53,267 nt of DNA from an uncultured Lachnospiraceae bacterium (GCA_910588875.1 CAJURT010000027.1:1-53267), one strand, 5' to 3'. Positions 33,852 to 42,096 are shown, counted from the stretch's first letter. The notes: a model not told the origin generated them from the letters alone. Made by a program: numbers and translations.

Positions 33852-35225
33852 TCACAGTTCCGGCACATCCGGCGCCGGCTGCTTCATGTTCATAAATTTC
33901 TCAATAAACCCCGTATCCGCCCTTCCCTCCCGGAACACCTTGCTCCGCATAATCTGGAACTGGAAGTCCAGGTTCGTATCCACCCCGGTGACTACCATCT
34001 CGTCCAGGGCAGTCAGCATCTTGCGGATGGCTGCCGGCCGGTCTGGCGCACAGACGATCACCTTGGCAATCATGGAATCATACTCCGCCGGGATACGGTA
34101 ACCGGAATACAGGGCCGTATCCACCCGGACTCCGTTTCCGGCCGGGAGATGGATATTCTGGACTACTCCCGGGCTGGGCATGAAATTGCGCCCCGGCACC
34201 TCAGCGTTGATCCGGCATTCGATGGCATGCCCCCGCAGCTGGATATCCTCCTGGGAAAAGCTTAGGGCTTCCCCCATGGCCACCCGGATCTGCTCGATAA
34301 TCAGGTCAGTGCCGGTCACCATCTCCGTGACCCCATGTTCTACCTGGATCCGGGTATTCATTTCCATAAAATAGAACTCGCCCCCAGGGCTTACAATATA
34401 TTCGATAGTCCCGGCATTGGTATATCCCACGGTCTTCGCCGCCAGCACCGCATACTCATTCATCTTCTGGCGGGTCTTCCCATCGACGGCGGGGGAAGGG
34501 GATTCCTCTATCAGCTTTTGATGGTTCCTCTGGACGGAACAGTCCCTCTCCCCCAGGGCCACCACATTGCCATGGGAATCCGCCATGATCTGGATCTCTA
34601 CATGGCGGGGATTTTCGATAAAACGCTCCAGGTACATGGTATCGTCCCCGAAAGCGTTGGCCGACTCCCGCTGGGCCAGGTTAAACTGGAATTCAAACTC
34701 ATCCTCATTGGCGGCTACCCGCATCCCCTTGCCGCCTCCTCCGGAGGAAGCTTTGATCATAATGGGGTATCCAATGGCTTTTGCCAACTCTTTCCCTTTT
34801 TCCGGATCATAAACCGCCTCTCTGGTGCCAGGCACTACCGGGACACCGGCGTCCATCATAGTCTGCCTGGCCTGGGACTTATTCCCCATCCGGTCAATCA
34901 CTTCCGGATCCGGCCCGATAAAGACCAGCCCGTTCTCCCTGCATTTCCGTGCAAAGGCGCTGTTCTCGGACAGAAAGCCAAACCCCGGATGGATGGCATC
35001 CGCGTCTACATTCAGGGCTGCACTGATGATCCGGTCCATATTGAGATAGCTGTCCCTGGCCGGCCCCTCTCCGATGCAGACCCTCTGATCCGCCAGCTGG
35101 GTATGCAGGCTGTTCTCATCCTCCTTGGAATAGATGGCCACGCTCAAAATCCCCATATTCCGGCAGGCACGGATAATACGCACGGCGATCTCACCGCGGT
35201 TGGCAATCAAAACCTTTTTCATCAT
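33852..35225 (-). CDS. accC: biotin carboxylase (AccC-type)
   Basis: It carboxylates biotin on the carrier protein using ATP and bicarbonate. The 457-residue protein has VLIANRGEIAVRIIRA, the ATP-grasp glycine loop KASSGGGGKGMRV, and EMNTRIQVEHGVTE. The last motif is EHPVTE in nearly all biotin carboxylases; here Gly replaces Pro. The catalytic Lys, Glu and Arg contexts are otherwise normal. It follows accB by 19 bases. No accA or accD carboxyltransferase lies in this operon. The neighbours pxpB and pxpC match the urea-carboxylase-type carboxyltransferase halves, so the substrate may be an amide rather than acetyl-CoA. The gene symbol is by family only. Confidence 0.9.
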   Translation of the reverse strand: MMKKVLIANRGEIAVRIIRACRNMGILSVAIYSKEDENSLHTQLADQRVCIGEGPARDSYLNMDRIISAALNVDADAIHPGFGFLSENSAFARKCRENGLVFIGPDPEVIDRMGNKSQARQTMMDAGVPVVPGTREAVYDPEKGKELAKAIGYPIMIKASSGGGGKGMRVAANEDEFEFQFNLAQRESANAFGDDTMYLERFIENPRHVEIQIMADSHGNVVALGERDCSVQRNHQKLIEESPSPAVDGKTRQKMNEYAVLAAKTVGYTNAGTIEYIVSPGGEFYFMEMNTRIQVEHGVTEMVTGTDLIIEQIRVAMGEALSFSQEDIQLRGHAIECRINAEVPGRNFMPSPGVVQNIHLPAGNGVRVDTALYSGYRIPAEYDSMIAKVIVCAPDRPAAIRKMLTALDEMVVTGVDTNLDFQFQIMRSKVFREGRADTGFIEKFMNMKQPAPDVPEL

Positions 35226-35244
35226 CGCTCCAACCTCCTGGCCT

Positions 35245-35694
35245 TTAGATTTTCTTTACACGGAACAGGGGCTGCCCATACTCCACTTTCTGCTCGTTGC
35301 TGACCAAAACCGCCTCGATCTCACAGTCATATTCGCACTGGATTTCATTCATCAGCTTCATGGCCTCCAGGATACAGACGGTCTGCCCCTCCTTCACCCG
35401 GTCTCCCACCCGCACAAAAGCAGGCACATCCGGGGCTGCCGCGGAATAAAAGGTTCCCACAATCGGTGAGGTGATAAACAAGGATTCCTCCTCCCCTTCC
35501 TCTGACTTCACCTGGACCGGGGCTGCCGCCGGGGCAATGCCCATGGCCGGCATGGAAGGAACCCCTGCCGCCACGATGGGAGGATGCTCCAATTTGCTCA
35601 TGGTGATCTTGACCTCACCCTCTCTGTAGCTAAACTCCTTCAGGGAAGAATCTTCTATAATTTTCACTAAACCTGCAATCTTTTCCAAATCCAT
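35245..35694 (-). CDS. accB: biotin carboxyl carrier protein (AccB-type)
   Basis: This is the 149-residue biotin carrier. The N-terminal helical part (LEKIAGLVKIIEDSSLKEF) is AccB-like. A Pro/Ala linker follows, then the biotinyl domain (SPIVGTFYSAAAPDVPAFV) with the biotinylated Lys113 in EAMKLMNEI. BirA at 7 kb is the likely ligase. The ATG at 35694 follows GGAAAGGAAGAG; an in-frame GTG at 35718 overlaps that purine stretch. It lies between pxpC (78-base gap) and accC. The full AccB-type N-terminus suggests that it could also serve acetyl-CoA carboxylase elsewhere in the genome. Confidence 0.93.
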   Translation of the reverse strand: MDLEKIAGLVKIIEDSSLKEFSYREGEVKITMSKLEHPPIVAAGVPSMPAMGIAPAAAPVQVKSEEGEEESLFITSPIVGTFYSAAAPDVPAFVRVGDRVKEGQTVCILEAMKLMNEIQCEYDCEIEAVLVSNEQKVEYGQPLFRVKKI

Positions 35695-35772
35695 ACTGTT
35701 CTCTTCCTTTCCTGTCACTGTCCATAACCATCCGGATCACCCGAAGGGCTTTCCCTGCATTCTTCCTCTTTA

Positions 35773-36777
35773 TCAGGGAAACAGCCTCCGGATCCTTCTT
35801 GACACCTGGCGGCATTCCAGCACCTCTTTACAGGGCTGGTGAATCCTCTTCCTCATCCCGTTCAATTCCTCTGACTCTGCCAGGTAGAGCCTCTGTGCCT
35901 CCTCCACGCTGACTGCCTTAAACCTTACCTTGTGGTCGGTCTTGCGCTGCACCAGCCAGGGGATATCCACTGATGCCACGGTGGCAATCTTCGGATACCC
36001 GCCCGTTGTCTGCCGGTCAGCCAGCAGGATTATCGGCTTTCCGTGGGACGGCACCTGGATGGAGCCAAAGGCGATCCCGTCAGAAATCATGTCCGAGTTT
36101 TCCTTTCTTGCAATAAACGGCCCTTCCAGCCGGCATCCCATACGGTCAAAATCACTGGTTACCGTATATTCACTGTTTAAAAATGTCTCGATCCCCTGTT
36201 TGCTGAACCGGTCGTCCTGGGGCCCCAAGACCACCCGCAGGGTCACATCATCCTGATTAAACTCATCCAGTTCCAATGTCCGGGAAAGGAAGAAGGGAAG
36301 GTATCTCCGTTTGATGCGGAAGCCAATATAATCCCCGTCCTGCAGCTTCCTTCCCTTAAACCCTCCGATGGAACTCTTCATATTGGTACAGCGGCTTCCC
36401 ATCACCACCGGAATCTTTAAGTAGCTGGAAAATGCAATATAACCCCGGCTTCCCGTCCGGGCGCTGCCAAACTTCAGCACATCCCCCTTATGGATATCAA
36501 TCGCCGTATACATCGGCGCCGGTTCCCCGTTGATCGTAGGCTGGAAATCCCCGCCGGTAATGGCAATCAGGGTTCCCGCCGTGAATTCCATTGTGGGCCC
36601 GATCAGGGCAAACTCCAGCACTGCTTCATTCTCCGGATTGTCCAAAAGAAGGTTGGCAATTTTAAATGAACGCACATCCATTACCCCAGCCACGGAAAAG
36701 CCCTGGCTCTGATAGCCGGTGCGCCCTAAATCCTGTACTGTGGTCATCATCCCGGCCTTTAAAATGCGAATCCCCAT
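35773..36777 (-). CDS. pxpC: 5-oxoprolinase subunit C / biotin-dependent carboxyltransferase family (KipA)
   Basis: This protein of about 334 residues has the AHS2 domain: ILKAGMMTTVQDLGRTGYQ, AGVMDVRSFKIANLLL, VLEFALIGPTMEF, and LADRQTTGGYPKIA. The same fold forms half of the carboxyltransferase of urea carboxylase and, as PxpC, part of ATP-dependent 5-oxoprolinase. The ATG at 36777 has GGAGGTGTAGC before it. It begins a few bases after the pxpB stop, so the two are coupled. The C-terminus ends RRIRRLFP, slightly beyond the usual domain end. The accB and accC neighbours make a biotin-linked role worth testing. Confidence 0.92.
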   Translation of the reverse strand: MGIRILKAGMMTTVQDLGRTGYQSQGFSVAGVMDVRSFKIANLLLDNPENEAVLEFALIGPTMEFTAGTLIAITGGDFQPTINGEPAPMYTAIDIHKGDVLKFGSARTGSRGYIAFSSYLKIPVVMGSRCTNMKSSIGGFKGRKLQDGDYIGFRIKRRYLPFFLSRTLELDEFNQDDVTLRVVLGPQDDRFSKQGIETFLNSEYTVTSDFDRMGCRLEGPFIARKENSDMISDGIAFGSIQVPSHGKPIILLADRQTTGGYPKIATVASVDIPWLVQRKTDHKVRFKAVSVEEAQRLYLAESEELNGMRKRIHQPCKEVLECRQVSRRIRRLFP

Positions 36778-36778
36778 G

Positions 36779-37504
36779 CTACACCTCCTCGTGAATGGCG
36801 CACTGATAGCTGCCATTTTCCACTTCTGCCTCAATCCGCCGGTATTCCTCCTCATCAACCGGTACAAAGCGGATGTAATTCCCCGCCTCCACCAGAATCG
36901 GGATATCCCGTTTTGGGTCGTAGGTCTTTACCGGCGTCATCCCCATCAGCTGCCATCCTCCCGGGGAATCCAGGGGATAAATCCCGGTCTGGGAACCTCC
37001 AATCCCCACGCTCCCTGCACGGATCTTTAAACGGGGATTGGCAAGCCTGGGGGTATGGATACGTTCATCCAAACCGCCAAGATAGCAAAACCCCGGCAAA
37101 AAACCCAGCATATAGATCAGGTAGTCTTGGGAACTGTGGATCCTTACCACCTCGTCCTCGCTCAGCCCTGCATGCTTTGCTATCGCACCCAGGTCAGGCC
37201 CATATTCCCCTCCATACAATACCGGGATCTCAAAAATCTTCCGTTTTCCCTCCCCCACCTTGATATCCACACGCGCCAGGCTCTCCATCCGTTTTTTCAG
37301 TTTCTCATAGCGGATCACCCGCGGGTCATAATTGACCAACAGGGAACAAAAAGCCGGGATCACATCCACCACGCCTTCAATATGCTGTTCCCGCATCAAC
37401 TCCACCGTTGCCGCAATCCTGCGGTTGATCTCCGGGCTGATCTCATTTCCAAACTCTATCAGCAGGGAGGAATCCCCTGCCGTCAAAATCCTAATGTTCT
37501 GCAT
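36779..37504 (-). CDS. pxpB: 5-oxoprolinase subunit B (KipI family)
   Basis: This is the 241-residue AHS1 domain protein, partner of PxpC. Typical segments are DSSLLIEFGNEISPEIN near the start, IPVLYGGEYGPDL, GFLPGFCYLGGLDERI, and VGIGGSQTGIYPLDSPGGW. In B. subtilis the homologue KipI inhibits the sporulation kinase KinA, but the conserved enzymatic role is 5-oxoproline cleavage with PxpA and PxpC. CCGGAGAATACT precedes the ATG. A gap of 193 bases separates it from the transporter gene upstream; no clear terminator or separate promoter was seen there. Confidence 0.92.
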   Translation of the reverse strand: MQNIRILTAGDSSLLIEFGNEISPEINRRIAATVELMREQHIEGVVDVIPAFCSLLVNYDPRVIRYEKLKKRMESLARVDIKVGEGKRKIFEIPVLYGGEYGPDLGAIAKHAGLSEDEVVRIHSSQDYLIYMLGFLPGFCYLGGLDERIHTPRLANPRLKIRAGSVGIGGSQTGIYPLDSPGGWQLMGMTPVKTYDPKRDIPILVEAGNYIRFVPVDEEEYRRIEAEVENGSYQCAIHEEV

Positions 37505-37697
37505 AGTATTCTCCGGTTCAACCCCTTTCTTTGTGATTGGTTATAGCCCTTGTCGGATTACCTCTCTTATAATACCCCAAAAGGGTGCAACCATAGCCTG
37601 ATCACACCCACAAGTCCTGCAGCCGGGGGACGGAACAGCCCCTCTGCTGCCCTTCCCTCCCTCAGCTGCATTTTTTTGTCTGCTTACCGCAGTGGTT

Positions 37698-38906
37698 TTA
37701 AAAAAGTTTCCCCATATTCGACATAAAGGTGGTGATTCCCAGATACGCTGAAATAACCACTACAATCGCCCCCAAAACCAGAAGGATGGCCGGATGGGAA
37801 TACTTTTCCCCCATGATCGATTTCTTCTTTGCCGCGATCAGGCAGATGCCCAAAGTAATCGGCAGGATGAGGCCATTTAACGCACCGGCCAGCACCAGCA
37901 GCTTGGCTGGCTGCCCCAGAAGGATCATAATAACGGTGGACACTGCAATGAAACCAATAATCACCCAGTTTTCATTCTTGTCAATCGCCGGATGGAAAGT
38001 CTTTAAAAAGGATACGGAAGTGTAAGCCGCTCCGATGATAGAGGTAATCGCCGCACACAACAGCACCAGCCCTGCAAACCGGTAACCCAGTTCCCCTGCA
38101 CCCAGACGGAAGGCATCTGCTGCCGGGTTAGAGGCATCCAGGGTAACTCCCTCTGCCAGCTTTGTAACCACGCCCAGCACTGCCAGGAAAAGGAAGATCC
38201 GGACGATTGTGGCAATCCCCATCCCCATCAGAGAACTCTTGTTGATCTCCTTTAAATTCTCCTCACCGGTCACGCCTCCGTCAATCAGCCTGTGTGCGCC
38301 GGAAAAGGTGATATATCCTCCCACCGTCCCGCCTAACAGGGTGATGATAGCCGGAACCAGGTTGGGAACTCCTGCCGACGGCACAAATGTATTCTTCAAT
38401 GCGTCTCCCACAGGCGGTTTCACTACAATAATAATGCCGAAAATAACCACGATCATAATACCGCCCAGCACCTTAGCCAGGGTATCCATAGCCGATTTGG
38501 CATTCTTTACCAGGAAAACCGCAATGGCAATAATGCCTGCCAGAGCACAGCCCACCTGAGTCGGGATTCCAAGGAGGGTGTTAAAGCCTAATGCGCCGCC
38601 GCCCACGTTACCGATATTGAATGCCAGCCCTCCTAAGGCCACCATAAACGCCACAAAATACCCCAGCCCCGGGAGCACCTTGTTGGCCACATCCTGTCCG
38701 CGCAGGCCGGACACGCACAAAACCCGCCAGATATTCACCTGGGCAATCGCCGCCAGGATAATCGATACCAGGATAACAAAACCAAAGCTGCCTTTATGTG
38801 TACCCGTAAACTGGGCCGTCTGGGTCAGGAAACCTGGCCCGATAGCGGATGTAGCCATCAGAAATGCCGCTCCCAGCAACGCGCCGCCACTCTTTTTCTC
38901 TTTCAT
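37698..38906 (-). CDS. NRAMP-family transporter lacking the canonical metal motifs (YcsG-like)
   Basis: This 402-residue protein with 11 likely membrane helices belongs to the NRAMP/SLC11 fold. In true divalent metal carriers helix 1 has DPGN and helix 6 has MPH. Here helix 1 reads SAIGPGFLTQTAQF and helix 6 reads GGYITFSGAHRLID, so both metal-binding motifs are absent. It heads the pxp operon, as ycsG does next to ycsF in B. subtilis, which suggests uptake of the pathway substrate or of a different ion. AAGGAGGTATTTCCT precedes the ATG, and a consensus promoter lies about 35 bases upstream. The fold is secure; the transported species is not. Confidence 0.85.
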   Translation of the reverse strand: MKEKKSGGALLGAAFLMATSAIGPGFLTQTAQFTGTHKGSFGFVILVSIILAAIAQVNIWRVLCVSGLRGQDVANKVLPGLGYFVAFMVALGGLAFNIGNVGGGALGFNTLLGIPTQVGCALAGIIAIAVFLVKNAKSAMDTLAKVLGGIMIVVIFGIIIVVKPPVGDALKNTFVPSAGVPNLVPAIITLLGGTVGGYITFSGAHRLIDGGVTGEENLKEINKSSLMGMGIATIVRIFLFLAVLGVVTKLAEGVTLDASNPAADAFRLGAGELGYRFAGLVLLCAAITSIIGAAYTSVSFLKTFHPAIDKNENWVIIGFIAVSTVIMILLGQPAKLLVLAGALNGLILPITLGICLIAAKKKSIMGEKYSHPAILLVLGAIVVVISAYLGITTFMSNMGKLF

Positions 38907-38940
38907 AGGAAATACCTCCTTGTGTTCAGATGTTTCGTAT

Positions 38941-38969
38941 TATTATACATGCATGAAAAGGAATTGTCA
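38941..38969 (-). promoter_or_regulatory. consensus promoter of the NRAMP-pxp-acc operon
   Basis: A perfect TTGACA, a 17-base spacer and a perfect TATAAT lie on the minus strand. The leader is only about 25 bases long, so there is no room for a riboswitch. From 38970 to 39258 the DNA is AT-rich and nothing else was recognised. Confidence 0.85.
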
Positions 38970-39258
38970 ACGTTTTTTACAATTTATTTATTGTATATGT
39001 CACAATTTTTAGATTGTGACACGATTTTTATAAAAGGAAATTCTCCCTTAATGCCCTAAAATTAATCTATTCAATTCAGGTTGGTTTTACTGTTTATTCT
39101 TAATTTTCGGAGCATTTTTTTGTCCTCCCAGTTATTTTCTAACTTTACTTCAATCTATGCTTTATGCAGAAATCAGGATATTTTTTGAATAAACTTTCAG
39201 ACTGTGCCGGACATCTGCCGCTGGGTGGAAACGCCGGAATTTTCATTAAACACAATAT

Positions 39259-39295
39259 AACAGTTGACAACAGTTAGATGCTGTTATATACTGTT
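39259..39295 (+). promoter_or_regulatory. promoter and symmetric four-half-site operator of the gntR-ABC operon
   Basis: TTGACA (39264-39269), 17 bases and TATACT (39287-39292) form a consensus promoter. Laid over it are AACAG, 5 bases, AACAG, 7 bases, CTGTT, 5 bases, CTGTT, which is exactly symmetric. The outer and inner sites cover both promoter elements, so a bound regulator would block polymerase. Autoregulation by the adjacent GntR protein is inferred. Confidence 0.75.
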
Positions 39296-39320
39296 ATCAA
39301 GCAAAGAAAGGGGGAAGAAA

Positions 39321-39692
39321 ATGAAGGTTATTATCAATACATCCCTGATGGTTCCCATATATGAGCAGATTACAGACCAAATAAAAACACTCATACGCAA
39401 TGGGGAACTAAAGGAAAACGATACTCTTCCGTCCGTCCGCACACTGTCAAAAGAACTAAAAATCAGTGCCCTGACTGTTAAAAAGGCATATGACGCTCTG
39501 GAAAGTGAAGGTTTTACCATAACCGTACACGGAAAAGGAACGTATGTGGCCGCAATCAATACGGAACTTTTGCTGGAAGAACAGAAAAAAGAACTGGAAG
39601 CCGATTTGGAACAGGCAATACAGAAAGGCAGACGCTGCGGAATTAGTGACGAAGATATCAAGAGTTTATTTGAATTGATTTTGGAGGGCTGA
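39321..39692 (+). CDS. GntR family regulator, YtrA subfamily
   Basis: This 123-residue DNA-binding regulator has an N-terminal winged helix (PIYEQITDQIKTLIRNGELK; LPSVRTLSKELKISALTVKKA; YDALESEGF). The short helical C-terminus of about 50 residues is typical of YtrA-type members, which dimerise without a ligand domain. GGGGGAAGAAA precedes the ATG. It is followed after 5 bases by an ABC ATPase gene and then a permease gene, the usual order for YtrA-type repressors that control their own transporter. The symmetric operator just upstream is the probable binding site. The inducing signal may be a cell-envelope antibiotic, by analogy only. Confidence 0.92.
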   Translation: MKVIINTSLMVPIYEQITDQIKTLIRNGELKENDTLPSVRTLSKELKISALTVKKAYDALESEGFTITVHGKGTYVAAINTELLLEEQKKELEADLEQAIQKGRRCGISDEDIKSLFELILEG

Positions 39693-39697
39693 CAAAT

Positions 39698-40546
39698 ATG
39701 CTGAAAATTGAACATCTAAAAAAACAATACAGCAACTTTTCTCTGGATTGCTCGCTGGAAGTCCAGGAGGGTTGTATTACGGGTCTGATCGGGCAGAACG
39801 GTGCAGGAAAAAGCACGACTTTTAAAGCGGTATTGGGCCTGATTTCTGCGGATGGGGGAAATATTACGATTCTCGGAAAAGACCTGCGCAATTTTACCCC
39901 AAAGGACAGAGAAAATTTAGGCGTTGTTCTCTCGGATTCCGGATTCAGCGGATATTTAACGATCAGGGACATTATTCCTGTGCTAAAAAATCTGTATAAG
40001 AGTTTTGACCACTCCTTTTTCATAGAACAGACGCAAAGGTTTCAACTGCCGACGGACAAAAAAATCAAAGGCTTTTCAACGGGAATGAAAGCAAAGCTGA
40101 AAGTACTTACAGCAATTTCACACAATGCAAAGCTGCTGATTCTAGACGAGCCCACAGCAGGGCTTGATGTGATTGCCAGAGATGAATTGTTGGAAATGCT
40201 GCGGGAATTTATGGAAAAGGGGGAAAATCACTCTATCCTTATTAGTTCCCATATTTCAAGCGATTTGGAAACTTTATGTGATGATATTTATATGATACAC
40301 AACGGAAAGGTAATCTTGCACGAAGATACCGATGTTTTACTGAGTGATTATGCTTTGTTGAAGGTAGATGAAGAACAGTTTTGCAAAATGGAGAAAGCAT
40401 TTATCCTGCGTTCCAAAAAAGAAACCTACGGATACAGCTGTCTGACCAATCAAAAACAGTATTATAGGGAAAACCACCCGAAAATGGCAATCGAGAAGGG
40501 ATCAATAGACGCAGTTATTACAATGATGATAAGGGGGCAGGAATGA
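39698..40546 (+). CDS. ABC transporter ATP-binding protein
   Basis: This 282-residue ATPase subunit has Walker A GQNGAGKS at 32-39. The signature is FSTGMKAKL in place of the common LSGGQ, which is frequent in this drug-export branch. Walker B is LLILDEPTAGLD, and the H-loop is SSHISSDLE. The C-terminal 70 residues are variable. The stop overlaps the permease start (ATGATG), so the two are coupled. The pair resembles Bcr/Ytr-type exporters for antibiotics or peptides. The cargo is not known. Confidence 0.93.
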   Translation: MLKIEHLKKQYSNFSLDCSLEVQEGCITGLIGQNGAGKSTTFKAVLGLISADGGNITILGKDLRNFTPKDRENLGVVLSDSGFSGYLTIRDIIPVLKNLYKSFDHSFFIEQTQRFQLPTDKKIKGFSTGMKAKLKVLTAISHNAKLLILDEPTAGLDVIARDELLEMLREFMEKGENHSILISSHISSDLETLCDDIYMIHNGKVILHEDTDVLLSDYALLKVDEEQFCKMEKAFILRSKKETYGYSCLTNQKQYYRENHPKMAIEKGSIDAVITMMIRGQE

Positions 40547-41199
40547 TGAAAGGCTTATTAATAAAAGATTTTAAACTGATGAAAGGGCAAATAAATTTTT
40601 TCTTCATCATTATTGCCATATCCGTCGGCATAGCTGCTTTTTCGGATGATTCGTCATTTATGATTGGCTTTCTTCCTTTCGTTTTATCGCTGTTTACATT
40701 AAGCACAATAAGCTATGACGAATTTGATAACGGAAATGCATTTCTGTTCACACTGCCTGTTAGCCGCACAAATTACACCATTGAAAAATATTGCCTTGCA
40801 CTTCTGCTTGGCGGAGGCGCCTGGGTTTTGGCTGTGATTTCAGCTGTGGTCTTTTGTATAGCAAAGAAAACAGGGTCCGTTTCCGATGTTGGGATGACTG
40901 CTGTGAGCATCTTACCCACATTGATTGTAATACAGGCGGTTATGATACCGTTCCAGTTAAAATTTGGCGGCGAAAAAGGTCGAATTGCTTTAATCGGAAC
41001 TTTGGGATTACTGTTTGTGGTTGGAATGGTGATTGGAAAAGCAGCTCAAATATTGGGAATTGATATAGCGGACATGATTGACAATTTTCCTGTGGTAAGC
41101 ATGGGTGTTATGGTTACTGCTTTGGTTGCTGCAGCTGCTATTCTTTTGCTGGTATCTATGAAAATCAGTATCACTATTATGAAAAACAAGGAATTTTAG
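40543..41199 (+). CDS. ABC-2 family transporter permease
   Basis: This 218-residue integral membrane protein has six hydrophobic segments. The first is INFFFIIIAISVGIAAF and the last is VMVTALVAAAAILLLVSM. LFTLPVSRTNYTIEKY, a common ABC-2 motif between helices 2 and 3, is present. It partners the preceding ATPase, forming a homodimeric exporter or one of two permeases. The start overlaps the ATPase stop by 4 bases; MM at the start leaves one codon of doubt. No terminator with a T-run was found just after the stop. Confidence 0.9.
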   Translation: MMKGLLIKDFKLMKGQINFFFIIIAISVGIAAFSDDSSFMIGFLPFVLSLFTLSTISYDEFDNGNAFLFTLPVSRTNYTIEKYCLALLLGGGAWVLAVISAVVFCIAKKTGSVSDVGMTAVSILPTLIVIQAVMIPFQLKFGGEKGRIALIGTLGLLFVVGMVIGKAAQILGIDIADMIDNFPVVSMGVMVTALVAAAAILLLVSMKISITIMKNKEF

Positions 41200-41304
41200 G
41201 GGAATTGATTGTTGCCTGTTTTACCTGCCTTATCCCCCTCTCCTTACGCCCTTTTGCAATAACCTTCTGTGAAAAATGACTGCTTTTCGGTGTTTTTGCG
41301 GGCT

Positions 41305-41357
41305 CCAAGTTCAAAAATTCTCTTGCAAGCAAGCTTGCATCGGATTTTTGAACTTGG
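41305..41357. repeat. long inverted repeat (hairpin)
   Basis: CCAAGTTCAAAAAT pairs with ATTTTTGAACTTGG, and an inner GCAAGC pairs with GCTTGC. No T-run follows on either strand, so it is not a standard terminator. It marks the change from the ABC operon to the AT-rich accessory DNA. Confidence 0.7.
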
Positions 41358-41415
41358 GATCCTGGTTTCAATTCATATGACGCTGCTGATATTCATTTCT
41401 TCGCCCCTTTTAATA

Positions 41416-41583
41416 CTATACCTTCAAATTCAGATTCATATCATTATCAGATGCAACCCTGTCACTATCCAACCCAAACAATATGGGATTCTCTTTCTCA
41501 ACTTTTTCTACCAGGCTAATAAAATCTTTAAACTCTATACCAAGTTCCTCCTTCCAATATTTACATCTCTGATTCCTTACAGC
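41416..41583 (-). pseudogene. C-terminal fragment of an unidentified protein
   Basis: A minus-strand frame is open without a usable start codon. It encodes about 55 residues with protein-like composition, including KYWKEELGIEFKDFISLVEK and NPILFGLDSDRVASDNDMN. It looks like the end of a small acidic helical protein of the kind found among immunity or phage proteins, but I do not recognise the family. An in-frame stop lies just upstream. The rest of the 41200-41673 interval shows only the hairpin at 41305. Confidence 0.4.
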
Positions 41584-41673
41584 TTACTGCATAAAAAATT
41601 CTTTTTTATTCTATTTTTTTAATTCTCCACTGCAAGCAGAGCGTTTTTGCGCTATAATCTTTTTATCATATAG

Positions 41674-42096
41674 TTAATAGGCTGAAATTTCAAAGACATA
41701 TTTATTTGAACTGTTATCAAATATACTTTCTATATTTTCAAGTTTAAAACCGAAAACCTGAGAACACCAGTTTAGCATAGCAACCACCATAGCCTCCTCT
41801 TGATAGTAACAGACATCATATTGTAAACTGCATATTTGAATAACGGTTCCATCATGACATTGGGTATGCAATACAATATCCTCTGCCGCCATATCAAGTG
41901 CCTTAAAGATAGCGTTTCTATCTTCTTCGCAAAACAATTCATTTTTTATCAGAGGATCTTTAGAAAACGAAAGATAAATATTATCCCTCACGGCAATACA
42001 ATCTTCCTTAAACAATCTTTTTTCAAATACTTCACCATATATAGTTATACTTATTCCCCATCTGCCTTTAAACCATTTATAAGTATATTTTTCCAT
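41674..42096 (-). CDS. hypothetical protein of 140 residues
   Basis: I do not recognise this protein. It is soluble and acidic with no signal peptide or membrane helix. It starts MEKYTYKWFKGRWGISITIY and has several Cys residues (LFCEED, TQCHD, VCYYQE, NWCSQ). A pattern of beta strands then helix is suggested (GEVFEKRLF; ALDMAAEDIVL; MVVAMLNWCSQVFG). Size and AT-rich setting resemble immunity-type proteins of polymorphic toxin systems, but no toxin is visible next to it. The ribosome site before the ATG is GAGGAGAA-like. It lies between gene fragments, so it may be a surviving cargo gene. Confidence 0.65.
   Translation of the reverse strand: MEKYTYKWFKGRWGISITIYGEVFEKRLFKEDCIAVRDNIYLSFSKDPLIKNELFCEEDRNAIFKALDMAAEDIVLHTQCHDGTVIQICSLQYDVCYYQEEAMVVAMLNWCSQVFGFKLENIESIFDNSSNKYVFEISAY

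Noticed and set aside
35773..36867. Longer pxpC start at 36867
   Set aside because: The extension overlaps pxpB by about 90 bases and has no homology-like sequence. The ATG at 36777 has GGAGGTG before it and matches the family start.
38907..39258. Long AT-rich gap searched for a riboswitch or small RNA
   Set aside because: The operon leader is only about 25 bases from a consensus promoter, and no structured element was seen in the remainder.
41269..41622. A 117-residue hydrophobic plus-strand frame
   Set aside because: AT-rich DNA gives chance hydrophobic frames. There is no ribosome site, and the minus strand has better protein-like sequence.
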